64,000 nucleotides of DNA from Ga0077527 sp038106575. Lineage in GTDB: Bacteria > Pseudomonadota > Gammaproteobacteria > Burkholderiales > SG8-41. The notes under the pieces were generated by a model. That model did not search any database, was not told the DNA's origin, and was given only the letters and a program-made list of their open reading frames with translations. This document shows positions 33,887-43,325 of this stretch, in pieces. Each line of letters opens with the position of its first letter. Position 1 is the first letter of the stretch. The DNA is taken from NCBI GenBank assembly GCA_038106575.1, contig JAYOED010000004.1:1-64000 (forward strand). The letters run 5' to 3'. The translations under genes and the position numbers were made by a program.

Positions 33887-35506
33887 TCAGGCCTTTTTGT
33901 TTTTCAGTCCGAAATCGATCAACGCCTGCGCGCGCACCTTGTTTTTCTGTACCTTGGCGCTACCGGTCATGCCGATCGCTTCGAAGTTGTCGACGATTTT
34001 CAGATAACGCGGCACGCGGAAGTTGGCCAGCAGATCCTTGCTCCAGGCGATCAACTCTTCCGGCGTCGCGGTTTTTCCCTCGCGCAGGATCACGTAGGCC
34101 GCGGGCACCTCGATCAGCCGCGGGTCGGGAACGCCTACCACCTGAGCCTGCTTGATCGCCGGATGTTTGTGCAGCACATCCTCGACCTCGGCAGGGGCAA
34201 CATTTTCACCACCGACACGGAACACGTCCTTGATGCGGGTGAGGAATTTCAGCCGGCCGTCTTCATCCATTACGCCGAGGTCACCGGTGTGCAGCCAGCC
34301 TTCGGTGTCGATCGTCTTCGCGGTCTGCTCGGGCATTTTGTAATAACCCTGCATCACGCTCCAGCCCCGCACCTGGATTTCACCGGTCCAGCCTGGCGGC
34401 TGTGCGGATCCGTTTTCAGGATCGATGATGCGTACCTCGACATCATCGAGGATGTGGGCCCAGCCTTCGATGCGTTTTTCGATATCGTCGTCATATTTCG
34501 ACATGCAGACGTTGGGAGAAGCTTCCGAGAGGCCGTAGGCCTGTACCAGCCCCTTCATGCCCATCTGCTCGACCACCCGCCGTGACACTTCGGGGCCGCA
34601 GGACACCCAGCCGTTGCGCAGTTTAAGCGGATATTTCTTGAAATCAGGATGATTAAGCAGCATCAGGAACATGGTGTCGTTGCCGGAGGTGTGCGTGCAT
34701 TCCTCACTCCACATCGTTAACAGGGCTTCCTCGGCATCGAAGGTCGGCGACGAGAACAGGCAGGCGCCGGTGACCAGCGCCGCAAGCAGCGAAAGCGTGG
34801 TGCCAGCAACGTGATAGAACGGGCGTGCGCTGTAATAGCGGTCGCCGGCCCGGAGATGGAAGCGTCGGGCGACGCAGACTGCATTTCTAAGCATGTTGTC
34901 GTGGCTCAGCATTACGCCCTTAGGGTGCGAGGTCGTGCCTGAAGTGAACTGCATCAGCAGGATGTCTTCGGGTTTCACTTCCGATGGCCAGGCTTCCTCG
35001 AAAGCCGCTCCCTTGAAGAGGAGATCGTCAAAGCCTATTGCACCTTTCGGGATGTCCTTGCCCAGAACCACGACGGTTTGCAGCAGCGGCAGTGCCGGAT
35101 CGGGCAGGGCGCGGTCGACTGCCGGGCAGATGCTGCGCAGCATGGCGATGAAACCGATCTTGAGGAAACGGTCGGCGATGAACAGCACCTTCACGTCGGC
35201 CTGATGCAGGCAGTATTCCAGTTCGTCAGCCTTGAATCGGGTGTTGACCGGCACGGTAACCGCGCCGATGCGTGCGGCAGCGTAGAAAAAAATCACCCAC
35301 TCCAGCGTATTGCCCATGCACACGGCAACGTGGTCGCCGCGACTGATGCCTAGCGCCCGCAGTCCCTGCGAGACTTCGCGCACTTTGTCGCGCAGTTCCG
35401 CCCAGGTCAGTCGCCGCCCGGCGATGACCAGCGCCTCGTGCTGCGCATGCGCCGTGGCTGTGGTGTTGAGCACCTCGGCGAGAGTTTGCGGTTTCCAGAC
35501 AGGCAT
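33887..35506 (-). CDS. AMP-forming acyl-CoA ligase
   Basis: The 539-residue enzyme activates a carboxylic acid to its CoA thioester through an acyl-adenylate. The AMP-binding motif MQFTSGTTSHPKGVMLSH is near 182, YGLSEASPNVC near 310, GWLHTGDLGVMDEDG near 400, and the catalytic Lys lies in TGSAKVQKNK near the end. It is close to medium/long-chain fatty-acid ligases of the FadD13 or CaiC kind. The spacer upstream is very AT-rich and probably contains a promoter. Confidence 0.92.
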   Translation of the reverse strand: MPVWKPQTLAEVLNTTATAHAQHEALVIAGRRLTWAELRDKVREVSQGLRALGISRGDHVAVCMGNTLEWVIFFYAAARIGAVTVPVNTRFKADELEYCLHQADVKVLFIADRFLKIGFIAMLRSICPAVDRALPDPALPLLQTVVVLGKDIPKGAIGFDDLLFKGAAFEEAWPSEVKPEDILLMQFTSGTTSHPKGVMLSHDNMLRNAVCVARRFHLRAGDRYYSARPFYHVAGTTLSLLAALVTGACLFSSPTFDAEEALLTMWSEECTHTSGNDTMFLMLLNHPDFKKYPLKLRNGWVSCGPEVSRRVVEQMGMKGLVQAYGLSEASPNVCMSKYDDDIEKRIEGWAHILDDVEVRIIDPENGSAQPPGWTGEIQVRGWSVMQGYYKMPEQTAKTIDTEGWLHTGDLGVMDEDGRLKFLTRIKDVFRVGGENVAPAEVEDVLHKHPAIKQAQVVGVPDPRLIEVPAAYVILREGKTATPEELIAWSKDLLANFRVPRYLKIVDNFEAIGMTGSAKVQKNKVRAQALIDFGLKNKKA

Positions 35507-35539
35507 TATTTATAACTATATGATTTAAAATATAATTTA

Positions 35540-36310
35540 CTATTTTCCGGTAAATTTCGGTTTACGTTTTTCCTTGAATGCGGTCACGCCTTCGACATGG
35601 TCATGGGTCATGCGCGCGCCGCTGATTGCCATGACTTCCAGTTCCAGCAACTGCTCGAGTGTCGGTGTGTACATGTACTGGAACATGCGCTTGGCCAGGG
35701 TCAACGCGTACGTGGCCGATCCGGCAATCTCGCGCGCCAGTTCCTGCGCGGCGTTTTCCAGTTCGGTATCCGGCACGACCCTGCTGATCAGCCCCATGTC
35801 CTTTGCCTCCGCCGCGGGTAGCTTGCGCGCGCTGTAGACGATCTCCTTGGCCCGCGAGATGCCGAGATGCTGGGTCAGGAAAAAGATTGCGCCGCCGTCG
35901 GGTGGAATGCCGACATTCTTGAAGGCCATCAGCAGATAGGCGTTTTCACTGGCAATGATGAGATCGCAGGCGAGCGCCATGCTGGCGCCAATGCCGGCTG
36001 CGGGTCCGCGGATGGCTGCGATCACCGGTTTTTCCAGGTGATGCAGGTTGATGATCATCTTCTGGTGGCCCTTGGAACGTTTGCGGCCGCTGACCACGTC
36101 GTAGCCGCCCATAGAGCCGACGTCGCCACCGGCGCAGAAGGCGCGACCGGCGCCCGTGAGCACGACGGTGCGCACCGTATCGTCCGTATTCATTTGGGCG
36201 AATGCGTCGGCAAGGTCGTGATACATCTCGCCTGAAAGGGCATTGAGCTTGTCGGCGCGGTCGAGCAGGATCGTGGCAATGCCTTCATCGACGGTGATCT
36301 TGATGCTCAT
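35540..36310 (-). CDS. Enoyl-CoA hydratase/isomerase family protein
   Basis: The 256-residue crotonase has the oxyanion segments FCAGGDVGSM near 58 and RGPAAGIGASMALACD near 100, and IPPDGGAIFF near 132. Asp replaces Glu in the usual catalytic neighbourhood, so it may act as an isomerase or other crotonase rather than a hydratase. It overlaps the flavoprotein gene by four bases. Its closest relative in the window is the enoyl-CoA hydratase gene at 51467-52237, with the same length and a shared FKEKRxPKF tail. Confidence 0.9.
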   Translation of the reverse strand: MSIKITVDEGIATILLDRADKLNALSGEMYHDLADAFAQMNTDDTVRTVVLTGAGRAFCAGGDVGSMGGYDVVSGRKRSKGHQKMIINLHHLEKPVIAAIRGPAAGIGASMALACDLIIASENAYLLMAFKNVGIPPDGGAIFFLTQHLGISRAKEIVYSARKLPAAEAKDMGLISRVVPDTELENAAQELAREIAGSATYALTLAKRMFQYMYTPTLEQLLELEVMAISGARMTHDHVEGVTAFKEKRKPKFTGK

Positions 36311-37314
36311 GAATGGCTTCCTTCATCGTCAGGCTGGCGAAGGGTCTGCAGTCGCTTCATCGCTTCATGTGCTTCAACTTCGATGCGTGCAACAATCGCC
36401 GCCACTGGTTCAATGCGGTCGGCAAATACCACGCCCTGGCCGCAGGAGAGCATGGCTTTTTCATAGTCGCCGGTTTCGTAGGCCTTGCGCGCGTGGGTGC
36501 CCATGATATGGGGCAGCAGCGTCGCGTTGTCCGCATGTTCCTGCTCAAGTTGCTGGATCATCGCGACATGTTCGGTCTTCAGCGCGCGCTGGGTGTTGCG
36601 CATGCTTTGCAGCAGCAGCGTCGTGTCGGTTTCACTGGCACTGAGCAGCCGCTCCTTGTATTTGCGGTGGGACCAGATTTCCTCGGAGACCAGAAAACGC
36701 GTGCCCATCGCAACGCCGTCCGCGCCCATGGCTAGCGCTGCGACCAGCTGTGCGCCGGTACCGATGCCGCCGGCGACAATCAGCGGAATTTTGATGGTAC
36801 GGGCAGCTGCGGTCGCGGCGACCATGGTGCCCACCGGTTCGACGCCGGGATGGCCGCCTGCTTCGGCGCCGACCACTGTTACCGCGTCGACACCCAGCGA
36901 TTCGGCTTTTTTGGCGTAACGCACGCCCGGCACCTTGTGCAGCACGATGATGCCGGCATCCTTCAGCCGCTTCAGGTACGGTTCGGGATTGTTGCCGGCG
37001 GTTTCAACGTATTTTACGCCTTCATCGAGTACGGCGTCGATCAGCGGATTGACGCGGTCGATGCCGTCGCGGCTTACGCGGATCATGATGTTGACGCCGA
37101 AGGGTTTGCCTGCGGCGAGTTCGCGGCAGCGACGGATGCCGGCGCGCAGCGCCGCCGGGTCGAAAAAACTCGCCGCGGTCATGAAGCCGATCAGCCCCGC
37201 ACGTGCCACCGCGGCGACGTACACCGGCTCCGCCAGCCACATCAGCCCGCTGGCGATGACCGGAAGACGGATGCCGTAGAGATCGGTGAGGCGTGTCTTG
37301 AAGGGCACGCTCAT
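36307..37314 (-). CDS. Nitronate monooxygenase-like FMN flavoprotein
   Basis: The 335-residue TIM-barrel flavoprotein belongs to the NPD/2-nitropropane dioxygenase family. FMN-binding parts include VIASGLMWLAEP near 19, VVGAEAGGHPGVEPVGT near 150, which contains the family His, and ADGVAMGTRFLVSEE near 215. Such enzymes oxidise alkyl nitronates, but many members have other substrates and some act like enoyl reductases. It overlaps both neighbours by four bases, so it belongs to the CoA pathway operon. Confidence 0.9.
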   Translation of the reverse strand: MSVPFKTRLTDLYGIRLPVIASGLMWLAEPVYVAAVARAGLIGFMTAASFFDPAALRAGIRRCRELAAGKPFGVNIMIRVSRDGIDRVNPLIDAVLDEGVKYVETAGNNPEPYLKRLKDAGIIVLHKVPGVRYAKKAESLGVDAVTVVGAEAGGHPGVEPVGTMVAATAAARTIKIPLIVAGGIGTGAQLVAALAMGADGVAMGTRFLVSEEIWSHRKYKERLLSASETDTTLLLQSMRNTQRALKTEHVAMIQQLEQEHADNATLLPHIMGTHARKAYETGDYEKAMLSCGQGVVFADRIEPVAAIVARIEVEAHEAMKRLQTLRQPDDEGSHS

Positions 37315-39431
37315 TTCAGCACTACCAGCGCGTCTGCGGCAACCACGCCGCCGGCATTGACGAACAGCGGATTGATATCGATTTCGGCAATGCGGTCGGC
37401 ATGATCTGCGGCCAGCAGAGACAATCTCGATATCGTATCGGCCAGCGCTGCGATGTTGCAGACGGGTTTTCCGCGGTAACCCTGCAGCAGCTTTGCTCCC
37501 TTGATGCCTTGAATCATGGTCATCGCGGTTTCAGCATCGAATGGCGCGTAGCGGTGGGTTACATCATGCATGATTTCGGTGAACACGCCGCCCAGACCCG
37601 CGGCGACCAGGGGACCGAAATGCGGGTCGTTGACGACACCGAGAATGACTTCCTCGCCGCCGGCCATCTGCTGGATCAGGATGCCGTCGATGCGTGCGTC
37701 GGCCTTGTACTGTTTCGCCTCAGTCAGTACTTCACGTGCCGCCTGTTTTAATGCGTCGAGGCTGTTGATATTGAGCCGAATCACGCAGGCCTCGGTCTTG
37801 TGGGGAATGTCGGCGGATTCGATTTTCACCGCCAGCGAAAACGGCAGCGGTGGGGCGGTCAGTTTTTCCACCGCTTCCGGGGTAAGCAGGACTTCCTCCG
37901 TGACCGGAATGCCGTAAGCCTTCAGCAGCAACTTTGAGGCATGCTCACCCAGGGTTCCGGTGGCAGGAAGATCCAGCTGTTGCGGTGCGACCAGCCGCTT
38001 TCCAGTACGTGCCTGCGTGGCTTCGAATTCGCTGCGCTTGCGCGAGAAGTCATGCAGCGCCGCCAGCGCGTCGACTGCGCGCCCCGGGGCAAGAATGCAC
38101 GGTACGCCGTGCGTTTCCAGCCAGCCCAGTGCCTTCGCGTTGTCGTCCGGCGATGTCGGCCAGTTGAGGATCAGCGGCTTGTCGGTGTCCTGCAGCATGC
38201 CGACCAGGCCCTCGGCCCATTTCTGCACCACGCCGCCGCGCGGCGAGCGGGCGACGATGGCATCGATGTTGGGATCGGCCAGCACCTCACGCATTGTATT
38301 GGTGTATGAGGCGAAGTTGTCGTTGTAGCCGTTGGCGGTGGTGTCGATGGGATTTTCGATGGAGGCGTAGGAGACCACGATGCCGCGCAGCCGTTCACGC
38401 GTGGCATCGCTGAGTTTGGGCAGCGTCAGGCCGCGGGATACACAGCGGTCGGCGAGCAGTACGCCGGCCCCACCCGAAAGGGTCATCACGCCGACACGGT
38501 TGCCGCGCGGCAGTTTTTTTGCGCGGAAAGCCTTGCAAATATCGATCAGGTCATCGATGTCGTGTACTTCGATGAATCCGCCTTCGCGGAAGGCGGTGCG
38601 GAATAGTTCATAGCCTGCGGTCAGGCGGGCGGTATGTGAATTTGCAGCCTTGCTGCCGATGTCGGTGTTGCCGACTTTCCACACCAGCACCGGTTTGCCG
38701 AGTTCCAGCGCACGAGCGCCGAGGCGGCGCAGGCGTGTGCCCTCGGTGGTGCCTTCGAGGAACGCGGTGAGTATCTCGACGTCGGGACGCTCGATCAGGT
38801 ATTCCATCCAGTCCAGTGCGGTGAGGTCGACCTCGTTGCCGGTGGAAACCACGTGGTTGAAGCCGAGGCCGTGATAGCAGCCGGTCGCCACCACGCCGAA
38901 ACCGAATCCCCCCGACTGGGTGACCATCGCAATGGGGCCTGCTTTAAGTGTTTTCAGCTGGAGAGTGCCGCCGAATCCGAGCCGGTAGTTTTCGGTAAGG
39001 TTGGTCAGCCCCAGGCAATTGGGGCCCACTACACGCACGCCGCTGGACTCGATTGCAGCCAGCAGTTTTTCATTCAGCGCGCGGCCGGCGTCTCCGGCTT
39101 CGCCGAAACCTGCAGAAAGTATCAATGCGAAAGGAATACCTGCTTTGCCGCACTGTTCGATGGCGGCGGGCACCAGGGAGGCCGACAGTGCGATGAGCGC
39201 GACATCGCATGGCTTTGGCACCGCAGTTACGTTGGGATAGCAGGACAGTTCCCTGATTTCGTAGTACTTGGGATTGACCGGATAAATTTTTCCCGTATAG
39301 CCGTATTCCATCAGCAGCTTAATTGGCTGGCCGCCGATGCGTCCCATATCGGCTGAAGCGCCGACGACGGCAACACCGCGCGGACTCAGTAGTCTCGACA
39401 GATCGGGAGTGGCTTGCCCGGTTGACCTCAT
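37311..39431 (-). CDS. ADP-forming acyl-CoA synthetase (fused alpha and beta domains)
   Basis: The 706-residue enzyme has an N-terminal CoA-binding domain (SPRGVAVVGASADMGRIGG near 17), a succinyl-CoA-synthetase-like middle, and a C-terminal ATP-grasp domain (VKIESADIPHKTEACV, EEVILGVVNDPHFGPL). It makes or breaks a CoA thioester with ATP/ADP. It is the first gene of the minus-strand operon and overlaps the flavoprotein gene by four bases. A related domain order occurs in protein-lysine acetyltransferases (Pat), but those carry an extra GNAT domain, absent here. Confidence 0.92.
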   Translation of the reverse strand: MRSTGQATPDLSRLLSPRGVAVVGASADMGRIGGQPIKLLMEYGYTGKIYPVNPKYYEIRELSCYPNVTAVPKPCDVALIALSASLVPAAIEQCGKAGIPFALILSAGFGEAGDAGRALNEKLLAAIESSGVRVVGPNCLGLTNLTENYRLGFGGTLQLKTLKAGPIAMVTQSGGFGFGVVATGCYHGLGFNHVVSTGNEVDLTALDWMEYLIERPDVEILTAFLEGTTEGTRLRRLGARALELGKPVLVWKVGNTDIGSKAANSHTARLTAGYELFRTAFREGGFIEVHDIDDLIDICKAFRAKKLPRGNRVGVMTLSGGAGVLLADRCVSRGLTLPKLSDATRERLRGIVVSYASIENPIDTTANGYNDNFASYTNTMREVLADPNIDAIVARSPRGGVVQKWAEGLVGMLQDTDKPLILNWPTSPDDNAKALGWLETHGVPCILAPGRAVDALAALHDFSRKRSEFEATQARTGKRLVAPQQLDLPATGTLGEHASKLLLKAYGIPVTEEVLLTPEAVEKLTAPPLPFSLAVKIESADIPHKTEACVIRLNINSLDALKQAAREVLTEAKQYKADARIDGILIQQMAGGEEVILGVVNDPHFGPLVAAGLGGVFTEIMHDVTHRYAPFDAETAMTMIQGIKGAKLLQGYRGKPVCNIAALADTISRLSLLAADHADRIAEIDINPLFVNAGGVVAADALVVLK

Positions 39432-39545
39432 CTCGGCATCAATCCACCCGCATGTGCCGGCAAGGCGATTGGCACGAGCAGCAGGGCGAGTGAAATTATC
39501 TTGTGAATGTTGTGCTCCCGGAAATAGTTATTAAATCCAGTTGAT

Positions 39546-40160
39546 TTATTGGTCGATATGACGTGTTACAAGCATTGCGGGACGCTGATTGAAGCCGTCA
39601 AACCATACCGAAAGCCGGTTGTTTCCGTGACGCCAGCTCTGGCTGGTGAACCGGAAGTCAGCGTAACCCAGTGCGCAGCCGATGGCGACATGCCCGATGT
39701 CTACCTGTGTTGCTGCGAGCTCGCCGGCTTCGCGTTCAAGCGCAGTCACCGCGTTACACACCTTGAGTTCAAATGCGGCGAGCATTTCCGGAGATTGCTG
39801 CGGTTGCGGCCGAAGTTGTTCATTGCGCCACAGCATCAGGTTGTCCATCAGATTGTTGCCCAATGCATGGCGTCGCAGTGCCGTCCAGCGCGCAGCGCCT
39901 TCAGCTGGAAAGAGTTTGCGACCGTCGTGCAGGCTGTCAAGGTATTCGCAGATCACCGTCGAATCGTAGAGAGCAGTTCCGTCATCCAGCACTAGTGTTG
40001 GGATTTTTCCCAGCGGATTAGTTTTCAGAAGTTCGAGGTTGGGATTGGTCATGGCCACCTTCGTGCGTACGCATTCGAAGCGTTCTGCAAGTCCGCACTC
40101 GTGAGCAAAAATCATGACCTTGCGCACGAACGGCGAACGCGAGGACCAGTGCAGTTTCAA
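39546..40160 (-). CDS. Glutathione S-transferase family protein
   Basis: The protein is about 204 residues when read from a TTG at 40160, where the family N-terminus LKLHWSSRSPFVRKVMIF begins; the longer upstream frame lies inside the hydrolase gene. NPLGKIPTLVLDDGTALYDS near 49-68 is the glutathione-binding region, followed by a helical C-terminal domain. The TTG overlaps the TGA of the hydrolase gene, so translation is coupled. The substrate is unknown. Confidence 0.88.
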   Translation of the reverse strand: MKLHWSSRSPFVRKVMIFAHECGLAERFECVRTKVAMTNPNLELLKTNPLGKIPTLVLDDGTALYDSTVICEYLDSLHDGRKLFPAEGAARWTALRRHALGNNLMDNLMLWRNEQLRPQPQQSPEMLAAFELKVCNAVTALEREAGELAATQVDIGHVAIGCALGYADFRFTSQSWRHGNNRLSVWFDGFNQRPAMLVTRHIDQ

Positions 40161-40942
40161 GGCAACCGCTTCATGTAGGCGACGATGGCCTCGGCCACCG
40201 CTACCGGTTGCTCGGGAAGCAGGGCGTGCGCGGCGTTGTCGATGCTGACAATCTGTACACGGTCTGCGCCCCATTCATCTCGATAGCAATTGATGCTTTC
40301 CGGCGGCGACAGTGGATCGTTGAGCGCCAGCACATCAAGCACCGGAACCTTGCCGGCAGTCCACCACTCCGGTTTTGGCGTGGCTTCAGTGGCAGCGCGT
40401 TCAGCGTGCATCACGTCTTCGTCCCAGCCCCCGAGCCAGACGCGAGCATCATTGCCCGGCGCGAAGAAGACGTGCTGCAGGTGTTTCAGCCGCACGTCTT
40501 CTGGCAGGCGCATCATGTGGCATTTATTGATGGAGTCACGCAGATCTGCGGCCAGCGGCCAGGTATGTGTCGCGGCGAGCAGGATCACCCCGCGGGTGAG
40601 TTGCGGGTAGTCCGCTCCCATCGTGCGCGCGACGAAATTGCCGAAGGCATGACCGGCAACCACGGCCTGCCCGCCGCCATCGTGTTCGATTACCGCAGCG
40701 ACATCCCGCGCGTAGTCGTGCAGCGTGATGTTACGCAGTGGACCGCTGCTGCCGCCGAGTCCCCGCGGTTCCGGGCACAGCACGCGGAAACCCTGGGCTG
40801 CGATTTTTTCGGCGATGATGTCGAAATCGGCGGCGCTGCGACCCAGAGAGGGAAACATCACCAGGCGCGGTCCGCTGCCTTGAGCGTGGACAGCGATTTG
40901 GCCGGAATCATGATGTACAACGTAGGTCTGGGGTGAGGGCAT
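40157..40942 (-). CDS. Alpha/beta-fold hydrolase with Ala in place of the nucleophile
   Basis: The 261-residue protein has the overall alpha/beta hydrolase pattern, with PEPRGLGGSSGP near 58 and a late His in DNAAHALLPEQP. The nucleophile elbow reads AGHAFGNFV, with Ala (codon GCC) where Ser, Cys or Asp is expected. It may use another mechanism, bind rather than cleave, or be inactive. It is coupled to the downstream GST gene. Related sequences with this elbow may exist; I could not check. Confidence 0.85.
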   Translation of the reverse strand: MPSPQTYVVHHDSGQIAVHAQGSGPRLVMFPSLGRSAADFDIIAEKIAAQGFRVLCPEPRGLGGSSGPLRNITLHDYARDVAAVIEHDGGGQAVVAGHAFGNFVARTMGADYPQLTRGVILLAATHTWPLAADLRDSINKCHMMRLPEDVRLKHLQHVFFAPGNDARVWLGGWDEDVMHAERAATEATPKPEWWTAGKVPVLDVLALNDPLSPPESINCYRDEWGADRVQIVSIDNAAHALLPEQPVAVAEAIVAYMKRLP

Positions 40943-41599
40943 GGGGATGAAATGATGAGAATGCGCTGATTGGCGATTCTACCGTCCCGGCATGGCCGCA
41001 TCGCCATGGCTTTCCAACATGTGGGGCAAGTGACTTTTTTTAGGTCAATGGCGTTGTCGCGGTGCGCAGGCGCCACCTATAATCAAAGGCCTAACCCGCA
41101 ATTACCAGTTATAAGTTGTACACCAATAAAACGACGTGAAGAAGCATTATTAAGCGTATTGTGTCTGGCATTTTGCGCAGTGGTTTCTGGATGCTCGTGC
41201 TGGCGATGATTGCGCGTCCGGCAGGCACCGATCCCGGGGCGCTGTAGATCGTGGTTTATACATCTGGAGGCGCCTGCAGCTTCAGGGCGGCAAGATCTGC
41301 GTGCTCGGTTTGAGTTCGCCGCAGCGTCTCGCTGGCGTGTTCGCGAATGCGCCTACCTTCCGCGAACAGGTTATTGATGCGGTGTATTCGGCGTGGCGCG
41401 GGTTTCTCGGACCTAAGGGTTTGCGCGCATCGTGGAGGATTAGGACTAGAAGGCTGAGCTTGAAAAGAATGCCTGGTGTCGCGAGTTGAAGGGCGTGTCC
41501 GAGGCGCGCAGGTGCCTCGAGTAAGAACACTGCCTGCTTGAAAAAATCCTGGCCGGGCTGGGCCTGGTCAAACGTTAACAAACTTTTTCAGGAATCCGC
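40943..41599 (+). pseudogene. Intergenic region with a probable decayed lipoprotein gene
   Basis: A promoter-like pair (TTGTCG at 41054-41059, TATAAT at 41078-41083) precedes GTG-AAG-AAG near 41137. After a frame change a lipoprotein-like signal appears: LLSVLCLAFCAVVSGC. Further on, other frames give protein-like pieces such as GVFANAPTFREQVIDAVYSA, and a charged helical end (KAELEKNAWCRELKGVSEAR, LLEKILAGLGLVKR) with stops inside, ending at TAA 41576-41578. I think this is the wreck of one lipoprotein gene with a coiled-coil C-terminus, but the family is unknown and the link between pieces is an inference. Confidence 0.4.
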
Positions 41600-43303
41600 A
41601 TGGCCGAGAAAACCCATCCCGTGTCACAGCCGCAGAGTTGGGAGCTGATCGTTGAAAAAGATGTGCCTATCACGCTGCGTGACGGCGCAGTGATTTATTG
41701 CGATGTGCTGCGTCCGGATTGCCGGGAGAAGGTGCCGGCGCTGATGAATATCGGGCCGTACCAGAAGGACAAGCTGTGGCGGCCGCCGGCGGATCTCGAG
41801 GAAGCGGCGAATCCATATCTAAACTGGGAAACCGCCAATCCGCTGTGGTGGTGTCCGCGCGGCTATGCGCTGATCCGTGTCGATTCGCGCGGCTCCGGCA
41901 AGTCCCCTGGTCAGTCAGATCCCAATTCCTACCAGGAAGCTGTCGATTTTTACGACGCTATCGAATGGGCAGCGAAACTTCCCTGGTGCTCCGGCAAGAT
42001 CGGCACGACTGGCGTGTCCTATCACGCCAACTGCCAGTGGCGGGTGGCCAATCTGCAGCCGCCGTCACTGAAGGCGATACTGCCGTGGGAAGGGCGTGCT
42101 GATCTCTACCGCGACCAGGCCTATCACGGCGGCATTTTTGCTATGGGGTTCATCTCCAGCTGGCATAACACCCAGACCGCACATCACCTTTTGGGGCGGC
42201 CGCGCGGCTACAACCCCAACGCCTTCCGCAACGACTTGCTGTGGAACTGGATGAGCAACAACCTCGACTCCGAGTATTGGCGGGTGCGCAGTGCGCAGTG
42301 GGAGAAGATCAACGTGCCGGTGTTCAGCGCCGGAAACTGGGGCGGCTTCTCGCTGCACCTGCGCGGCAACATCGAAGGCTTCGTCAATGCCGCGTCGAAA
42401 TATAAAAAGCTCAGGGTGCATACCGGTTCGCATTTTCATCCATTCCATTCCGAAGAAGGGCGACTCGACCAGCTGCGCTGGTTTGACTACTGGCTTAAGG
42501 GAATCGACACCGGGATCATGGACGAGCCGCCGGTCAAGATCGAGGTGCGCACTGGCGGCAGTACCAAACCCTACAAATTCCGCTACGAGAACGAGTGGCC
42601 GCTGGCGCGTACCCAGTGGAAGAAAATGTATTTGAACATCGAGCGTGCGCAGGGCAGAGATATCGACAGCGTCGAAGGCGCGCTGGATGAAAAGGCTCCT
42701 GCCAAGGAATCGAAGCTTGCCTATTCCGCCAGCGGTATCACCAAGGCCGGTGTCGCATCTTCATCGACTGCATTGATGCTGGCCGCGCAGAACAAGATGG
42801 GCGTCGCGTTCGAGACGCCACCGCTGAAAGAGGATACCGAGATTACCGGGCCGCTGATGCTCAACCTCTGGGTGTCGAGTTCGACCGAAGACATGGACAT
42901 CATGGTGACTTTGCGCAACATCGACCCCGATGGCAAGGATGTGTGCGAGGTCGGACAGCAGGGACAGTCGGTGCCGGCGGTGACCAAAGGCTGGCTGCGC
43001 GCCTCGCACCGCAAGCTCGATCAGGCGCGTACGCTGCCGTACCGGCCTTTCCACGCGCACAACGAGCGGCAGTGGCTGCAGCCGGATGAGGTGGTCGAAT
43101 GTCAGGTCGAAATCTGGCCGACCTGCATGGTGTTCAGGAAGGGACACAAGATCCGCATCGACATCCAGTCGCGCGACGGCGCCGGCAGCCAGATGTACGG
43201 TCACTATCACGCCGATTACAACCTCGGCGCCGAGAACACGATTTACTCAGGCGGCGACCGCCTGTCTTATCTGCTGCTGCCGGTGATCCCGGCGAAAGCT
43301 TGA
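41600..43303 (+). CDS. CocE/NonD-family serine hydrolase
   Basis: The 567-residue protein has the alpha/beta core of CocE and X-Pro dipeptidyl peptidase relatives, then a C-terminal jelly-roll domain (about 330-560). The nucleophile elbow is TTGVSYHAN near 137, and RVDSRGSGKSPG near 94 and HFHPFHSEEG near 277 supply other active-site features. There is no signal peptide, so it is cytoplasmic. It probably hydrolyses an ester or amide and opens a five-gene plus-strand operon. Confidence 0.9.
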   Translation: MAEKTHPVSQPQSWELIVEKDVPITLRDGAVIYCDVLRPDCREKVPALMNIGPYQKDKLWRPPADLEEAANPYLNWETANPLWWCPRGYALIRVDSRGSGKSPGQSDPNSYQEAVDFYDAIEWAAKLPWCSGKIGTTGVSYHANCQWRVANLQPPSLKAILPWEGRADLYRDQAYHGGIFAMGFISSWHNTQTAHHLLGRPRGYNPNAFRNDLLWNWMSNNLDSEYWRVRSAQWEKINVPVFSAGNWGGFSLHLRGNIEGFVNAASKYKKLRVHTGSHFHPFHSEEGRLDQLRWFDYWLKGIDTGIMDEPPVKIEVRTGGSTKPYKFRYENEWPLARTQWKKMYLNIERAQGRDIDSVEGALDEKAPAKESKLAYSASGITKAGVASSSTALMLAAQNKMGVAFETPPLKEDTEITGPLMLNLWVSSSTEDMDIMVTLRNIDPDGKDVCEVGQQGQSVPAVTKGWLRASHRKLDQARTLPYRPFHAHNERQWLQPDEVVECQVEIWPTCMVFRKGHKIRIDIQSRDGAGSQMYGHYHADYNLGAENTIYSGGDRLSYLLLPVIPAKA

Positions 43304-43325
43304 CGAAGATCACAGGAATCCGACG

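Noticed and set aside
33116..34585. A 489-codon plus-strand ORF antisense to the hydrolase and ligase genes
   Set aside because: Rich in His and Arg as antisense frames are here; the minus-strand genes have all expected motifs.
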